Shown in pieces: positions 9,038 to 18,780 of a stretch of 64,000 nucleotides of DNA (positions are counted from its first letter, which is position 1; each line of letters begins with the position of its first letter). The translations under genes were made by a program, and so were the position numbers. The stretch is from Chryseobacterium sp. (GTDB taxonomy: Bacteria; Bacteroidota; Bacteroidia; Flavobacteriales; Weeksellaceae), in the NCBI RefSeq assembly GCF_019236175.1, contig NZ_JAFAJM010000016.1:26638-90637 (forward strand), in the 5' to 3' direction. Under the pieces are notes generated by a model. The model saw only the letters and a program-made list of their open reading frames with translations. It was not told where the DNA came from and did not search any database.

Positions 9038-9485
9038 CGGTTTTTTCGATTAATTTTATTTCTTTAATAACGATATCATGGCTTAGTGCTTTGCACATAT
9101 CATAAATCGTTAATGCAGCAACAGAAGCACCTGTAAGTGCTTCCATTTCCACTCCGGTTTTCGCTTCTATGCTTGCCGTACATTCGATTACGATTTCATG
9201 ATGCTCATTAAGCTCAATCTGTACATAGCAGTTGTCTAGTCCTATGGGATGACAAAGCGGGATAAGCTCACTCGTTTTTTTTGCGCCCATAATTCCGGCA
9301 ATAACAGCTATTTGGAAAACAGATCCTTTTTTTGTTTTAAAATCTCCTTGCTGTAATGCTTTCAGAACGGGAAGAGGCAATGTAATAACCGCTTGTGCAA
9401 CAGCTTTTCTGTGGGTCACTTTTTTGTCACTTATATCTACAATGGCCGGCTGGCCGTTTTGATTAAGATGGGTAAATTCTGACAT
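9009..9485 (-). CDS. moaC: MoaC, cyclic pyranopterin monophosphate synthase
   Basis: The 158-residue protein contains GAKKTSELIPLCHPIGL and the C-terminal TGVEMEALTGASVAALTIYDMCKA, which carry the catalytic Lys, His and Asp residues of MoaC. With MoaA it converts GTP to cyclic pyranopterin monophosphate. It sits between moeA and mobA in the - strand operon; the end of its coding sequence overlaps the mobA start. Confidence 0.95.
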   Translation of the reverse strand: MSEFTHLNQNGQPAIVDISDKKVTHRKAVAQAVITLPLPVLKALQQGDFKTKKGSVFQIAVIAGIMGAKKTSELIPLCHPIGLDNCYVQIELNEHHEIVIECTASIEAKTGVEMEALTGASVAALTIYDMCKALSHDIVIKEIKLIEKTGGKNDFSRI

Positions 9486-9503
9486 ATTTGTTTCGTTGTG
9501 TTT

Positions 9504-10706
9504 TTAATAAGTATATCTCCAGATTTTATAAACCTCTCCCTTTCGGAAAATTTTCTGTTCCAGGGGAAGTTCCATAAAGGCATGAGTTTCGGCAAGATGA
9601 GAAAAATCTCCCGAACCGTTTGTATTGACAGATTCGGCAGTGAGTTGTCCGAGATGATTGACGTTAAGCTTTACCTGTGAAAAGTACTGAAGCGAAAAAG
9701 GAAATTCAATATCATTTTGTAAAACAGCAAACTGATAAGGATTTTCATTCATTTTCAGTGATCTTTCCAGCCAGGGAATAAAATAACGGTGAAAGCACAT
9801 CAGAACGGAAACAGGATTCCCGGGAAACGCAAAGACAAGTTTCCGGTATTTATTTTTACCGAACCAAAAAGGTTTTCCGGGTCTTTGCTGTATTTTGTGA
9901 AAAAGCTTTTCTATTCCCAGTTCTTCGCAAACCTGAGGGAGATAATCAAACTTTCCCATGGATACGCCACCACTCATGAGAAGGACATCGTATTGATTAA
10001 TGCAACGGGATAGTTCTTTTTTAATCTCTTCGTAATCATCGTTAAGGTGAAGAAAATCTGCTTTAATTTTATATTTTTCCAATGCCGATTGTAATGTAAT
10101 TCCATTAGAACGTCTTAGTTGAAACGGACTGGGAACAGATTCTGCACTTACCATTTCATCTCCGGTGGAAACAATAAGAATATTAGGTAGTTTTTTTACC
10201 GATACAGAAGTCTTTCCAATAGAAGAAGCAATTCCGATAATAGCAGAGGTAATGACCTCATCAGCTTTTACCAGAATTTCACCTTCTTTTTTATCCCTTC
10301 CTTGCAGATGGATATTTTGTCCCTTTTTAACGTCTGTATTAATGGTCGCTATCCCGTTGTTTATTGAAATATCTTCATACCGTATCACCGTATCTACGGA
10401 AGGATCCAAAGCGGCTCCTGTCATTATTTCAACGCATTCATCCTCTGAATCAATAGGTATCGAGGGCTCTCCCGCAGGTTGCACGGCTTTAATAGTGAAG
10501 GAATGTCTGTCTTTACTGATGGCTTCATAACTGATGGCAATCCCATCTACAGTGGGGCGGTTAAAAGGAGGCAGATCCCGGTCTGCAGTAAGATCTTCTG
10601 CAAGTACTCTTCCCAATGCTTCGTGATAAGAAATATCTTCTTTCCCAAAGTCTTGTACCTGAGAAAGTATAATATCTTCTGCCTGTTGTACGGTAATCAT
10701 TTCCAT
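9504..10706 (-). CDS. moeA: MoeA, molybdenum insertase
   Basis: The 400-residue protein shows DLPPFNRPTVDG near residue 45, VSTGDEM near 185, LLMSGGVSMGKFDYLP and FAFPGNPVSVLMCF, all diagnostic for MoeA/gephyrin-E. It ligates molybdate to adenylylated molybdopterin. No separate mogA or moaB is visible in this window, so the adenylylating partner must be elsewhere. It is separated from moaA by only 2 bp. Confidence 0.95.
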   Translation of the reverse strand: MEMITVQQAEDIILSQVQDFGKEDISYHEALGRVLAEDLTADRDLPPFNRPTVDGIAISYEAISKDRHSFTIKAVQPAGEPSIPIDSEDECVEIMTGAALDPSVDTVIRYEDISINNGIATINTDVKKGQNIHLQGRDKKEGEILVKADEVITSAIIGIASSIGKTSVSVKKLPNILIVSTGDEMVSAESVPSPFQLRRSNGITLQSALEKYKIKADFLHLNDDYEEIKKELSRCINQYDVLLMSGGVSMGKFDYLPQVCEELGIEKLFHKIQQRPGKPFWFGKNKYRKLVFAFPGNPVSVLMCFHRYFIPWLERSLKMNENPYQFAVLQNDIEFPFSLQYFSQVKLNVNHLGQLTAESVNTNGSGDFSHLAETHAFMELPLEQKIFRKGEVYKIWRYTY

Positions 10707-10708
10707 AG

Positions 10709-11698
10709 TTATCCTCCGATTGTAGCCATAGACTGGTGGATTTCCGAAGCATCCGCATTTAATTTTTCAGCTTCCCATCCATCTTTTGGCTTTTTATGTA
10801 TACTGTTGATAATTATATTTTTGAGTTCTTCATTGGTTTTCCCCGATCTCATCTCGTCTTTTAAATTGATACCACCATTTTCATATAAACAGGTTCGCAA
10901 TAAACCGGAAGGTGTAATGCGGATTCTGTTGCAGTCACCACAAAATGATCGGGTATAGGCGGCTATGATTCCGATATCTCCGGTAAATCCGGGAATTTTA
11001 TAATTATAGGAGGTAGAACTTTTCGGATCTTCAGTCTTCCGCAGCTCTGGAAAATGGTTTTTGAGGTGGTGGAGAATCTGCAGATGGTTCCATTGCAGGG
11101 ATATTGCTGCGTGATCATTGCCGTTAAAAGGCATTTCTTCAATAAAGCGCACATCTATGGGAAGATTTCTGGCCAGCTCAGCTAAAGGAATAATGTCCTC
11201 CATATTCCGGCCTTCCATTACCACGGTATTGATTTTTACTCTGATGTGATGTTTTAACAGAGCATCCAGTGTTTTCATTACTTTATCAAAGCTTTTCCGG
11301 CGGGTGATTCTGAAGAAACGCTCTTCATTCAGGGTATCAAGGCTCAGATTGACAGATTGTATTCCATACTCTTTAAGCTGTGGGATATATTGTTCGGTAA
11401 GAAGTCCGTTGGTTGTTAGACTCAGACCATTAAGCCCGTTGAGTTGTGAGATTTTTTTGATAAGTCCGATACAGTTCTTCCTTACAAAAGGTTCCCCTCC
11501 GGTTATTCTTATTTTATCAACCCCCAATTCGGTAAACACAGAACATATTCTGAGCATTTCCTCATCAGTCATCAGCTCTTTCTGTTTGATCCATATAAGT
11601 CCGTTTTCCGGCATACAATAAGTACAGCGGAGATTACATCGGTCTACAACGGCCAATCTCAGATAGTTGATATGTCTTCCGAATTTATCTGTTAACAT
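10709..11698 (-). CDS. moaA: MoaA, radical SAM GTP 3',8-cyclase
   Basis: The 329-residue protein has the radical-SAM cluster motif CNLRCTYCMP near residue 20, the SAM-binding RITGGEPFVRK, and the C-terminal second cluster motif CGDCNRIRITPSGLLRTC. It ends in a Gly-Gly tail typical of MoaA. It is the first gene of the five-gene - strand operon and is preceded by a good Bacteroidota-type promoter at 11723-11754. Confidence 0.96.
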   Translation of the reverse strand: MLTDKFGRHINYLRLAVVDRCNLRCTYCMPENGLIWIKQKELMTDEEMLRICSVFTELGVDKIRITGGEPFVRKNCIGLIKKISQLNGLNGLSLTTNGLLTEQYIPQLKEYGIQSVNLSLDTLNEERFFRITRRKSFDKVMKTLDALLKHHIRVKINTVVMEGRNMEDIIPLAELARNLPIDVRFIEEMPFNGNDHAAISLQWNHLQILHHLKNHFPELRKTEDPKSSTSYNYKIPGFTGDIGIIAAYTRSFCGDCNRIRITPSGLLRTCLYENGGINLKDEMRSGKTNEELKNIIINSIHKKPKDGWEAEKLNADASEIHQSMATIGG

Positions 11699-11722
11699 CT
11701 TTCACAGCAAAAGAGCCTTATA

Positions 11723-11754
11723 CAAATATACTTATTGTTTTAACGATATACCAA
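11723..11754 (-). promoter_or_regulatory. Predicted promoter of the moaA-moeA-moaC-mobA-moeB operon
   Basis: Read on the - strand, a perfect -7 box TATATTTG (11723-11730) is preceded after 21 nt by a TTG (11752-11754) within TTTTGG, matching the Bacteroidota -33/-7 consensus TTG-N19-21-TAnnTTTG. The start codon of moaA is 25 bp downstream. Confidence 0.65.
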
Positions 11755-12031
11755 AATCTCAATATTGAAAATTAAGCATTAATCATTGGCCGATTCTGTT
11801 TTAATATTTTGGAATAATGACGAGTACGTAAGGTTTTCTCTTAATTTGAGTTTGGATATTAAGAAAAAATGGGATGAAAATATGATAGTTCTTTCACCAT
11901 TTGTGATATTTCTGAAAGGAAAGGACAGCGTAACTTTGCATGCTGTTAAAATATGCTCTTTGTGCATAGAAAATATATATTGTATTTTCATAAATTAGTG
12001 TACCGCTTTATGGAGAGTGAAAAGAAATTGT
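11755..12031. other. Spacer between moaA promoter and AraC gene
   Basis: Together with the moaA leader this is a gap of about 330 bp. Short open frames run on both strands here but overlap each other completely and resemble nothing I know, so I call no gene. It probably holds the promoter of the AraC gene at 12032. Confidence 0.5.
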
Positions 12032-12898
12032 ATGGTAATAGATAAAGGTTTAATCAATAAAAATTCCGTAGAAGAAGTTTTTAATAAAGGGATAGATGTT
12101 GTTTTTCAGGATGAAATCAATGCTGAATCATTAAATTTTTTCCCCGAGAACTGTTTTACGATTATCCTGTTAGACAAGTGTGAAAGCGGACGTTGTATTA
12201 CAGGCCTTAATACCTATGATCTGGTATCTCAGCAACTCTTCATTCATCTTCCCAAAAGAGAATATAAATGGAATTTGCCTGCCGGAACTGCCGGAAGAAG
12301 ACTTATCATCAATGATTCTGTATTAAAGACATTTTCTCCTACACTCAAATATACTTTTTCTTCCTACAGCAGGTTTGAGATGATTAAGCCCGATGAAGAA
12401 ACATATCATAGATTCAGTGTTGAGTTTAATGCAATCAGGAAAGAAATCGTTGCAGATACCATTTTTCCCGAACTGATTAATGCACGGATCAGGCTGCTGG
12501 CTTTGATTATCAATTTGTGGGTAGAACATGCTTATGGAAATAAAGCGCTGAACACTCCGGATAATTTAGCTTTTCGTTTTCATATGCTGGTTGATAAGAA
12601 CTTTAAAACCCAGAAAAATGTAGCGTTTTATGCCAGAGAATTATGTATAACACCTAATTACCTTGGAGTTATTTGCAGAAAACAATATCAGGTTTCACCA
12701 CTGGAATTTATTAAGGAAAGAAGTATTCTGGAAGCAAAAAATCTTCTTCACAGTTCTGAGCGGTCTATTAAGGAAATTGCTTTTGAATTGGGATTCCGGA
12801 ACTTTTCTCACTTTTCCTATCTTTTTAGAATTAAAACGGGATCAACACCTAAAAACTACAGAAAGAGGCTCCAACAGTCGGATCCCAGTACGCCCTAA
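12032..12898 (+). CDS. AraC-family transcriptional regulator
   Basis: The ATG at 12032 gives 288 residues; a GTG at 12017 is an alternative. The last 100 residues form the double HTH of the AraC family (ARELCITPNYLGVICRKQY and IKEIAFELGFRNFSHFSYLF, then GSTPKNYRK). The N-terminal part is a beta-rich sensor region of unknown ligand. Its stop overlaps the stop of the convergent LytTR gene in a shared ctaa. The target is unknown. Confidence 0.88.
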   Translation: MVIDKGLINKNSVEEVFNKGIDVVFQDEINAESLNFFPENCFTIILLDKCESGRCITGLNTYDLVSQQLFIHLPKREYKWNLPAGTAGRRLIINDSVLKTFSPTLKYTFSSYSRFEMIKPDEETYHRFSVEFNAIRKEIVADTIFPELINARIRLLALIINLWVEHAYGNKALNTPDNLAFRFHMLVDKNFKTQKNVAFYARELCITPNYLGVICRKQYQVSPLEFIKERSILEAKNLLHSSERSIKEIAFELGFRNFSHFSYLFRIKTGSTPKNYRKRLQQSDPSTP

Positions 12899-13650
12899 TC
12901 ATCATTCAGCCATTCAAGAAAATGCTGAACACGCACTCTGCTTACGATAATTTCATGAGGACATTCAGGATCAAATTCAATGGCAAGACGGCTGTTGACT
13001 ACTTTTTTAACTCCATTGATAGCTTTTATATTGGTAATACAATTGCGGGAAACCCTGAAAAATGTATCTTTCGGTAACTGATTTTCTAACTGATCCAGGG
13101 TATAGTTGACAATATACCTTTTATCATCAAAGGTATGCAGCATGACCACTTTTTCTTCACTGTAGAAATAGGCAATATTTCTGGATTCCACATAAAGATA
13201 CCCTTCTCTGGAATGTACAAGAAAACGATTTTTAATCTTTTTCATCAGAGAAGATTCTACCATACGTATACCTATCGCTTCCTGCTCTTTATCAAAATGC
13301 AGATCTTCCAGTTTTATAAATGCCCGCTCCAGATCTTCTTCAGAAATAGGCTTCAGAAGATAGTCTATACTGTTGACTTTAAAAGCCTGAATGGCATATT
13401 CATCATAGGCAGTGGTAAAGATGATGGGAACTTCCACTTTGATATGATTAAATATTTCAAAACAACTGCCATCTGACAGGCTGATGTCCATCAGAATAAA
13501 GTCCGGCTTATTCTCCTGTAAAAATTCTACAGATTCTAAGACGCTTTGAGTTCTTCCCTGTAAAGTATAATCCGGACGTAGTTTATCCATCATTCGTTTG
13601 AGTTCGGAAAAAGCCAGACGTTCATCCTCAACAATTAAATATTTTTTCAT
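12895..13650 (-). CDS. LytTR-family response regulator
   Basis: This 251-residue protein has an N-terminal receiver domain (IVEDE acidic pocket, LMDIS with phosphoacceptor Asp55, Lys100 in YLLKP) and a C-terminal LytTR DNA-binding domain (FLVHSREGYLYV, FFRVSRNCITNI). It overlaps the upstream sensor kinase gene by 4 bp, so the two form a translationally coupled two-component pair. The AraC gene converges on it. Confidence 0.93.
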   Translation of the reverse strand: MKKYLIVEDERLAFSELKRMMDKLRPDYTLQGRTQSVLESVEFLQENKPDFILMDISLSDGSCFEIFNHIKVEVPIIFTTAYDEYAIQAFKVNSIDYLLKPISEEDLERAFIKLEDLHFDKEQEAIGIRMVESSLMKKIKNRFLVHSREGYLYVESRNIAYFYSEEKVVMLHTFDDKRYIVNYTLDQLENQLPKDTFFRVSRNCITNIKAINGVKKVVNSRLAIEFDPECPHEIIVSRVRVQHFLEWLNDD

Positions 13651-14726
13651 TCTATGAAAGGTATTTTTACAATAAACTGATCATTATTCTCTTCTATCAT
13701 CAGTTTTTTATGATATCGGTCATATTGCGTATTCAGAAAAGATAAGCCTATTCCTTCTCCTCTGGTAATATCGTTACGCAAAGATATTTTGTTTCGGAAA
13801 GATATTCCGTTGTCATCTATAGAAATATAGATAAGCAAAGGATCGGCAACAGAACTTACATTATGTTTAAAGGCATTTTCAAGAAGCAACTGGAAACTGA
13901 AGGCCACCAGTTTATGCTGTTCCCATTGTTCAGCAGGCTCTATTTCAATTCTGAATCCGTTTTCAAATCTTATTTCCATTAAAAACAGATACTGTCTGAA
14001 AAAATGCATCTCCTCTTTCAAAGTATTTAATGGTTTTTTACTTACCGAAAGAACCTGTCTGTACACCTGAGATAAAGCCTTAGTATATTTATTGGCCTGA
14101 TCCTGATTTTCATAAATAAGAGAAGATAATACGTTCAGTGAATTGAACAGAAAATGGGGGTTTACCTGTGCTCTCAGGGCATTATACTGATATATGAGCA
14201 TATTTCGCTTCGCTTTTTCGGAAATCTTAATCGCTTTACGTTCTGCCCGGAAATAAAATAATAAATCAAGAACCAGAAGAATCGGGAGATTAGCAGTGAT
14301 ATTGAGAATAAGGCCTGTTTTATAGGAAAGAGCCTGCTTTATTCCCACATCAAATATCTCGGTAACCATAAAATTAAATGTAAAATACAACAGGATGCAC
14401 AGCAAAATATTACTTACGAATAATGAAGAAGCGTGCCTGTACATACTTGTATGCATAGGCGTGATCCCGTTGATGAGTTTGATCAGCAGATAATCCAGGA
14501 AAGTCATAACCAGTACTATAGGATAGAACAATACAAACTGGAGCAGAAAATTATCCCAGAGATTTACTTTCGAAAGGATGCTACTCTGCATAATGGTATT
14601 GAAGAAAAAAATCTGGTATACCGTATAAATGGTGGTGACTATAAAATAATAGAAAAGAATCACATATCGCCTTGATTTCATTTCCTGATCCCGGAAAATT
14701 TCAGAAAAATTCATATACCGTTTCAA
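13647..14726 (-). CDS. LytS-type sensor histidine kinase
   Basis: The 359-residue protein has four or five hydrophobic segments in the first 160 residues with almost no extracytoplasmic loops, then a His_kinase domain with QVNPHFLFNSLN (phospho-accepting His191) and the ATPase motif LLENAFKHN near residue 290. A start at an internal ATG (MNFSEIF, 14714) is also plausible. It partners the LytTR regulator that overlaps its end. The outer-membrane barrel gene upstream on the same strand may be a target or co-regulated. Confidence 0.92.
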   Translation of the reverse strand: MKRYMNFSEIFRDQEMKSRRYVILFYYFIVTTIYTVYQIFFFNTIMQSSILSKVNLWDNFLLQFVLFYPIVLVMTFLDYLLIKLINGITPMHTSMYRHASSLFVSNILLCILLYFTFNFMVTEIFDVGIKQALSYKTGLILNITANLPILLVLDLLFYFRAERKAIKISEKAKRNMLIYQYNALRAQVNPHFLFNSLNVLSSLIYENQDQANKYTKALSQVYRQVLSVSKKPLNTLKEEMHFFRQYLFLMEIRFENGFRIEIEPAEQWEQHKLVAFSFQLLLENAFKHNVSSVADPLLIYISIDDNGISFRNKISLRNDITRGEGIGLSFLNTQYDRYHKKLMIEENNDQFIVKIPFIE

Positions 14727-14772
14727 ATATGGTTTTGTTAAATTGTAAGTTTATCATCGATGTTGCCACTGA

Positions 14773-15681
14773 TTATTTTTTCTTTCCTGCAAAGTTATAC
14801 TTAATCCCGGCAGAAACATACAAGGAAGGATCAAAACTGGCATCCCCCCATTTCAGAAACTGAGAAGGTTCTCTGTCCCGGTACCGGTCGGTACGTCCAA
14901 AATTAGCCCCGAATGTACCGCTGACTATCCAATTGTTTACTTTAAACTCAGGCTCCAGGCCTAAACTTACATAATGATGATCAAAATATTTTTTCTGCCC
15001 GTCGATTTTAGCTGTAGAAAAGAAAAATCGGGGCCGGTTTACAATGCGTATGGCCAATTCATCATTGAATTTGTAACCTACAGAAAATTTAGGATTGTAA
15101 CTAAGCTCTGCATGGTACTCCATACCGCGCTTTTTTTCACTATGGTATTGGAAATAGGGCATAGGGATAAGCATGGGTTTATCAAAGGCATTATTAGCGA
15201 CAAGGGCAACTCCGATTTTAATTTTGGGCCGGAGCTGCCATATAAATGACGAATACATATTAATAATAATATTATCTGCCTCTAGTTTTTTAAGATCAGT
15301 ATGAGTAGCATATACTCCTGCCGATACCCCTCCGATAAACATTAGCTTTTCATGGATGGGGCTCATATACAATACCCCGAGATCTGCAGAACCCATTTCT
15401 TTAGGTAAAACATCTGAAGCGACCCCGTTGTTATTAAAAGAAGTATAGGACGCATTAAGCGTTGTTGCCCACATTCTGGGCTGCTGATACCCTGTCGGTC
15501 TAATACTGACAGGAATACTGGCAGTCAGAGTAGTGGTAATCGCAGAACTCTTTCCCGCTGTTTTATCACCGTTGTCATCAATATACTTTTGCTGCGGAAG
15601 ATATTCCGATCTTAATTCTATTTGGGCAAAAGTATGAACTGCCTGTATCAGTGCAGCCATTATAATCCATTTCTTTCTCAT
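14773..15681 (-). CDS. DUF6268-like outer-membrane beta-barrel protein
   Basis: The start at 15681 gives a signal peptide (MRKKWIIMAALIQAVHTFAQ); an upstream in-frame start at 15702 only adds seven polar residues. The 302-residue mature-type sequence alternates hydrophobic and polar residues with many aromatic girdle residues, and ends in an aromatic-rich strand (LYVSAGIKYNF), as outer-membrane barrels do. DUF6268 is my best family guess. It is followed after 46 bp by the LytS/LytTR pair. Confidence 0.75.
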   Translation of the reverse strand: MRKKWIIMAALIQAVHTFAQIELRSEYLPQQKYIDDNGDKTAGKSSAITTTLTASIPVSIRPTGYQQPRMWATTLNASYTSFNNNGVASDVLPKEMGSADLGVLYMSPIHEKLMFIGGVSAGVYATHTDLKKLEADNIIINMYSSFIWQLRPKIKIGVALVANNAFDKPMLIPMPYFQYHSEKKRGMEYHAELSYNPKFSVGYKFNDELAIRIVNRPRFFFSTAKIDGQKKYFDHHYVSLGLEPEFKVNNWIVSGTFGANFGRTDRYRDREPSQFLKWGDASFDPSLYVSAGIKYNFAGKKK

Positions 15682-15843
15682 TACTTTCTCATTTGAAAGC
15701 ACAAAGAAACTTCAATAATTTTGTAATATACTGGTATTTAGCATATTAAATGATAAGGTTTAGCGTTTTAAGGATGAACTGCATTATTTCAGGAATGAAT
15801 TTTTTATTCTATTTGCTTTCTGATAACAAAAAGGTCTGAATGA

Positions 15844-16974
<1,131 letters not shown>

Positions 16975-17055
16975 TTACATATTGATGCGAATTTCCGGTG
17001 TTTTTTAGAGATAAAATAATTACATTAGACTTTAAAATAGCCGTAAAAGACTTTT

Positions 17056-18018
17056 ATGAAAAAAGATGATCCAACAGTTCCGGAAGTATTAAAAAAGCTG
17101 GCCGCTTTATTAGGAACAGAAATAAAACAGAGAACTCTTGAAATTCCGCCCCAGTTTGGGAGCGGGTATTGCAGCGGATTTATTTTTAATGAAAATATCC
17201 GGATGCTGGTCTGTAATTATGAATTAAAAGAAGATGTCAGCATTGAAAACAAAGAGATGAATTCTGAGAAAAGGATGATATTTTTTAAATTCCGGCATAT
17301 TTTCCCTAAAATAAAAGCTTTGCAATCCGAAAAATTTTCATCTGAAATCCCAACTGTTTTAATAGCTACCAGTCGGATGAATACGGATGAGGTTGTTTCT
17401 ATTCATTCTAATACCTCAACCATTAATATTGAAATAGATGCAGGTTATCTTGCAGGATTATTTCCTTCATCCCATCAGTCTCCGGTTTTACAAAGTTTAT
17501 TGCAAAATACCCGTCCTTTTCTTTTTGAACAGGTGATGGATCCCGGTTTACAGAATATTGTCAACGAAATGATTTCCGGACAGACTGATGAGTTTTTTAA
17601 ATTGTTTTTCCTCAGAATAAAGGCAGAAGAGCTGATTTGTAAATTACTGATGGAATTGGAAAAAAGAAGCGAAAAACAAGTATATGCTCTGAATATACAG
17701 GATATTGAAACTATTTATAAAGTCAGAGAAAATATACTTGAACAGTTGGAAATTCCGCCTGTTATTCATGATCTGGCAACAAAAGCTGGCATGAGTCCTA
17801 CTAAGCTTAAACGCCTTTTCAGACAGATTTTCGGAAATAGTATTTTTAATTATTATCAGGAGTTCAGAATGAAAGAAGCGGCTGCTTTACTTAAAGAAAA
17901 GAAATATTCAGTTTCAGAAGTGGGGTATAGGCTGGGTTTTTCCAATCTGAGCCATTTTTCAAAAATATTCAATGAACATATAGGTATGAAACCTAAACAG
18001 TATTCAATGAGGCTTTAA
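17056..18018 (+). CDS. AraC-family transcriptional regulator divergent from the TetX-like gene
   Basis: The 320-residue protein has a C-terminal AraC DNA-binding domain from about residue 225 (LATKAGMSPTKLKRLFRQIFG, then VSEVGYRLGFSNLSHFSKIF, and GMKPKQYS). The N-terminal half has no recognised sensor fold and resembles that of other Bacteroidota AraC proteins with an unknown ligand. It starts 93 bp from the divergent TetX-like gene, so it is the obvious candidate regulator of that enzyme. Confidence 0.88.
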   Translation: MKKDDPTVPEVLKKLAALLGTEIKQRTLEIPPQFGSGYCSGFIFNENIRMLVCNYELKEDVSIENKEMNSEKRMIFFKFRHIFPKIKALQSEKFSSEIPTVLIATSRMNTDEVVSIHSNTSTINIEIDAGYLAGLFPSSHQSPVLQSLLQNTRPFLFEQVMDPGLQNIVNEMISGQTDEFFKLFFLRIKAEELICKLLMELEKRSEKQVYALNIQDIETIYKVRENILEQLEIPPVIHDLATKAGMSPTKLKRLFRQIFGNSIFNYYQEFRMKEAAALLKEKKYSVSEVGYRLGFSNLSHFSKIFNEHIGMKPKQYSMRL

Positions 18019-18103
18019 TTGGATCTGTCAAACTGTTGTATAAGCATCAGAATCATTGTCTTAGATTTTATAATGACCACAGGGGTAAGATCTAAGGATA
18101 CAA

Positions 18104-18138
18104 AATAAAAGCTGTACTTTTTACGGGTACAGCTTCTA
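18104..18138. terminator. Bidirectional terminator
   Basis: The 9-bp arms aagctgtac (18109-18117) and gtacagctt (18127-18135) form a hairpin followed on the - strand by a T-rich run. It closes the - strand gene at 18163 and may also stop the AraC transcript from the other side. Confidence 0.75.
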
Positions 18139-18162
18139 TAAATAACTAAGAACTATTTAATA

Positions 18163-18573
18163 CTATTCTGTCTTTAAATATCCATAATTGAGAACAGGTT
18201 CTTTTCCAAATAAACAAGAAAAAATATTCTGGAATTCATGGATGTATTTGCATTTTATAGCATTTCCGTATATTTTCAGCCCTTCCAGAATTTTTCGGGA
18301 GCTTAAATCTATATCATATTTTATAAATGCTTCCGGTCTTTCATATCGGATTCTTTGATCTGAACTGTAAATTCTAGAGAAACCTAATTTTTCAAGCCAT
18401 TCCTCCGTTATTTGAATAGGTTTAATGGATTCTGCCGGAACTGAAATACTGTGAATGTCATTTTCAATTTTAACAAAATAGGCCTGCTTCATACTCTGAA
18501 AAATTTCAGTGATCGTATAAATCTGATTTTTGTACTCGACTAAATTTTTGATTTTAAGATCTGCTACGTTCAT
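18163..18573 (-). CDS. Small cytoplasmic protein of unknown function
   Basis: The ATG at 18573 gives 136 residues starting MNVADLKIKNLVEY; a longer frame to 18636 has an unlikely extension. The pattern (a start like LRIGNLVEY, a central PIQITEEWLEKLGF, and a short C-terminal part with IHEFQNIFSCLFGKEP) is a widespread Bacteroidota family found on chromosomes, plasmids and phages, with no known function. It stands alone between two terminator-bounded units. Confidence 0.75.
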   Translation of the reverse strand: MNVADLKIKNLVEYKNQIYTITEIFQSMKQAYFVKIENDIHSISVPAESIKPIQITEEWLEKLGFSRIYSSDQRIRYERPEAFIKYDIDLSSRKILEGLKIYGNAIKCKYIHEFQNIFSCLFGKEPVLNYGYLKTE

Positions 18574-18780
18574 AATATTTTGATTTTTAAAGGTGGTATT
18601 TGGTATCGGTAAAATAGCAAATATTATGCCCTGCATCCTATTGCGGGACAGGCTTTTAGTGAATAATATGTTAAATGTTGTGTCGTAATCATTAATAATC
18701 TCTTAAAAGAGGCATGGCATAACGATTACAGCAGATTACCCAGACAAAATAATTGTGGTATCAATGTGGTACCTGAATAA

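Noticed and set aside
11779..11998. Two 70-codon frames on opposite strands covering the same bases
   Set aside because: They mirror each other almost exactly, start poorly, and resemble no family; at most one could be real and neither has support.
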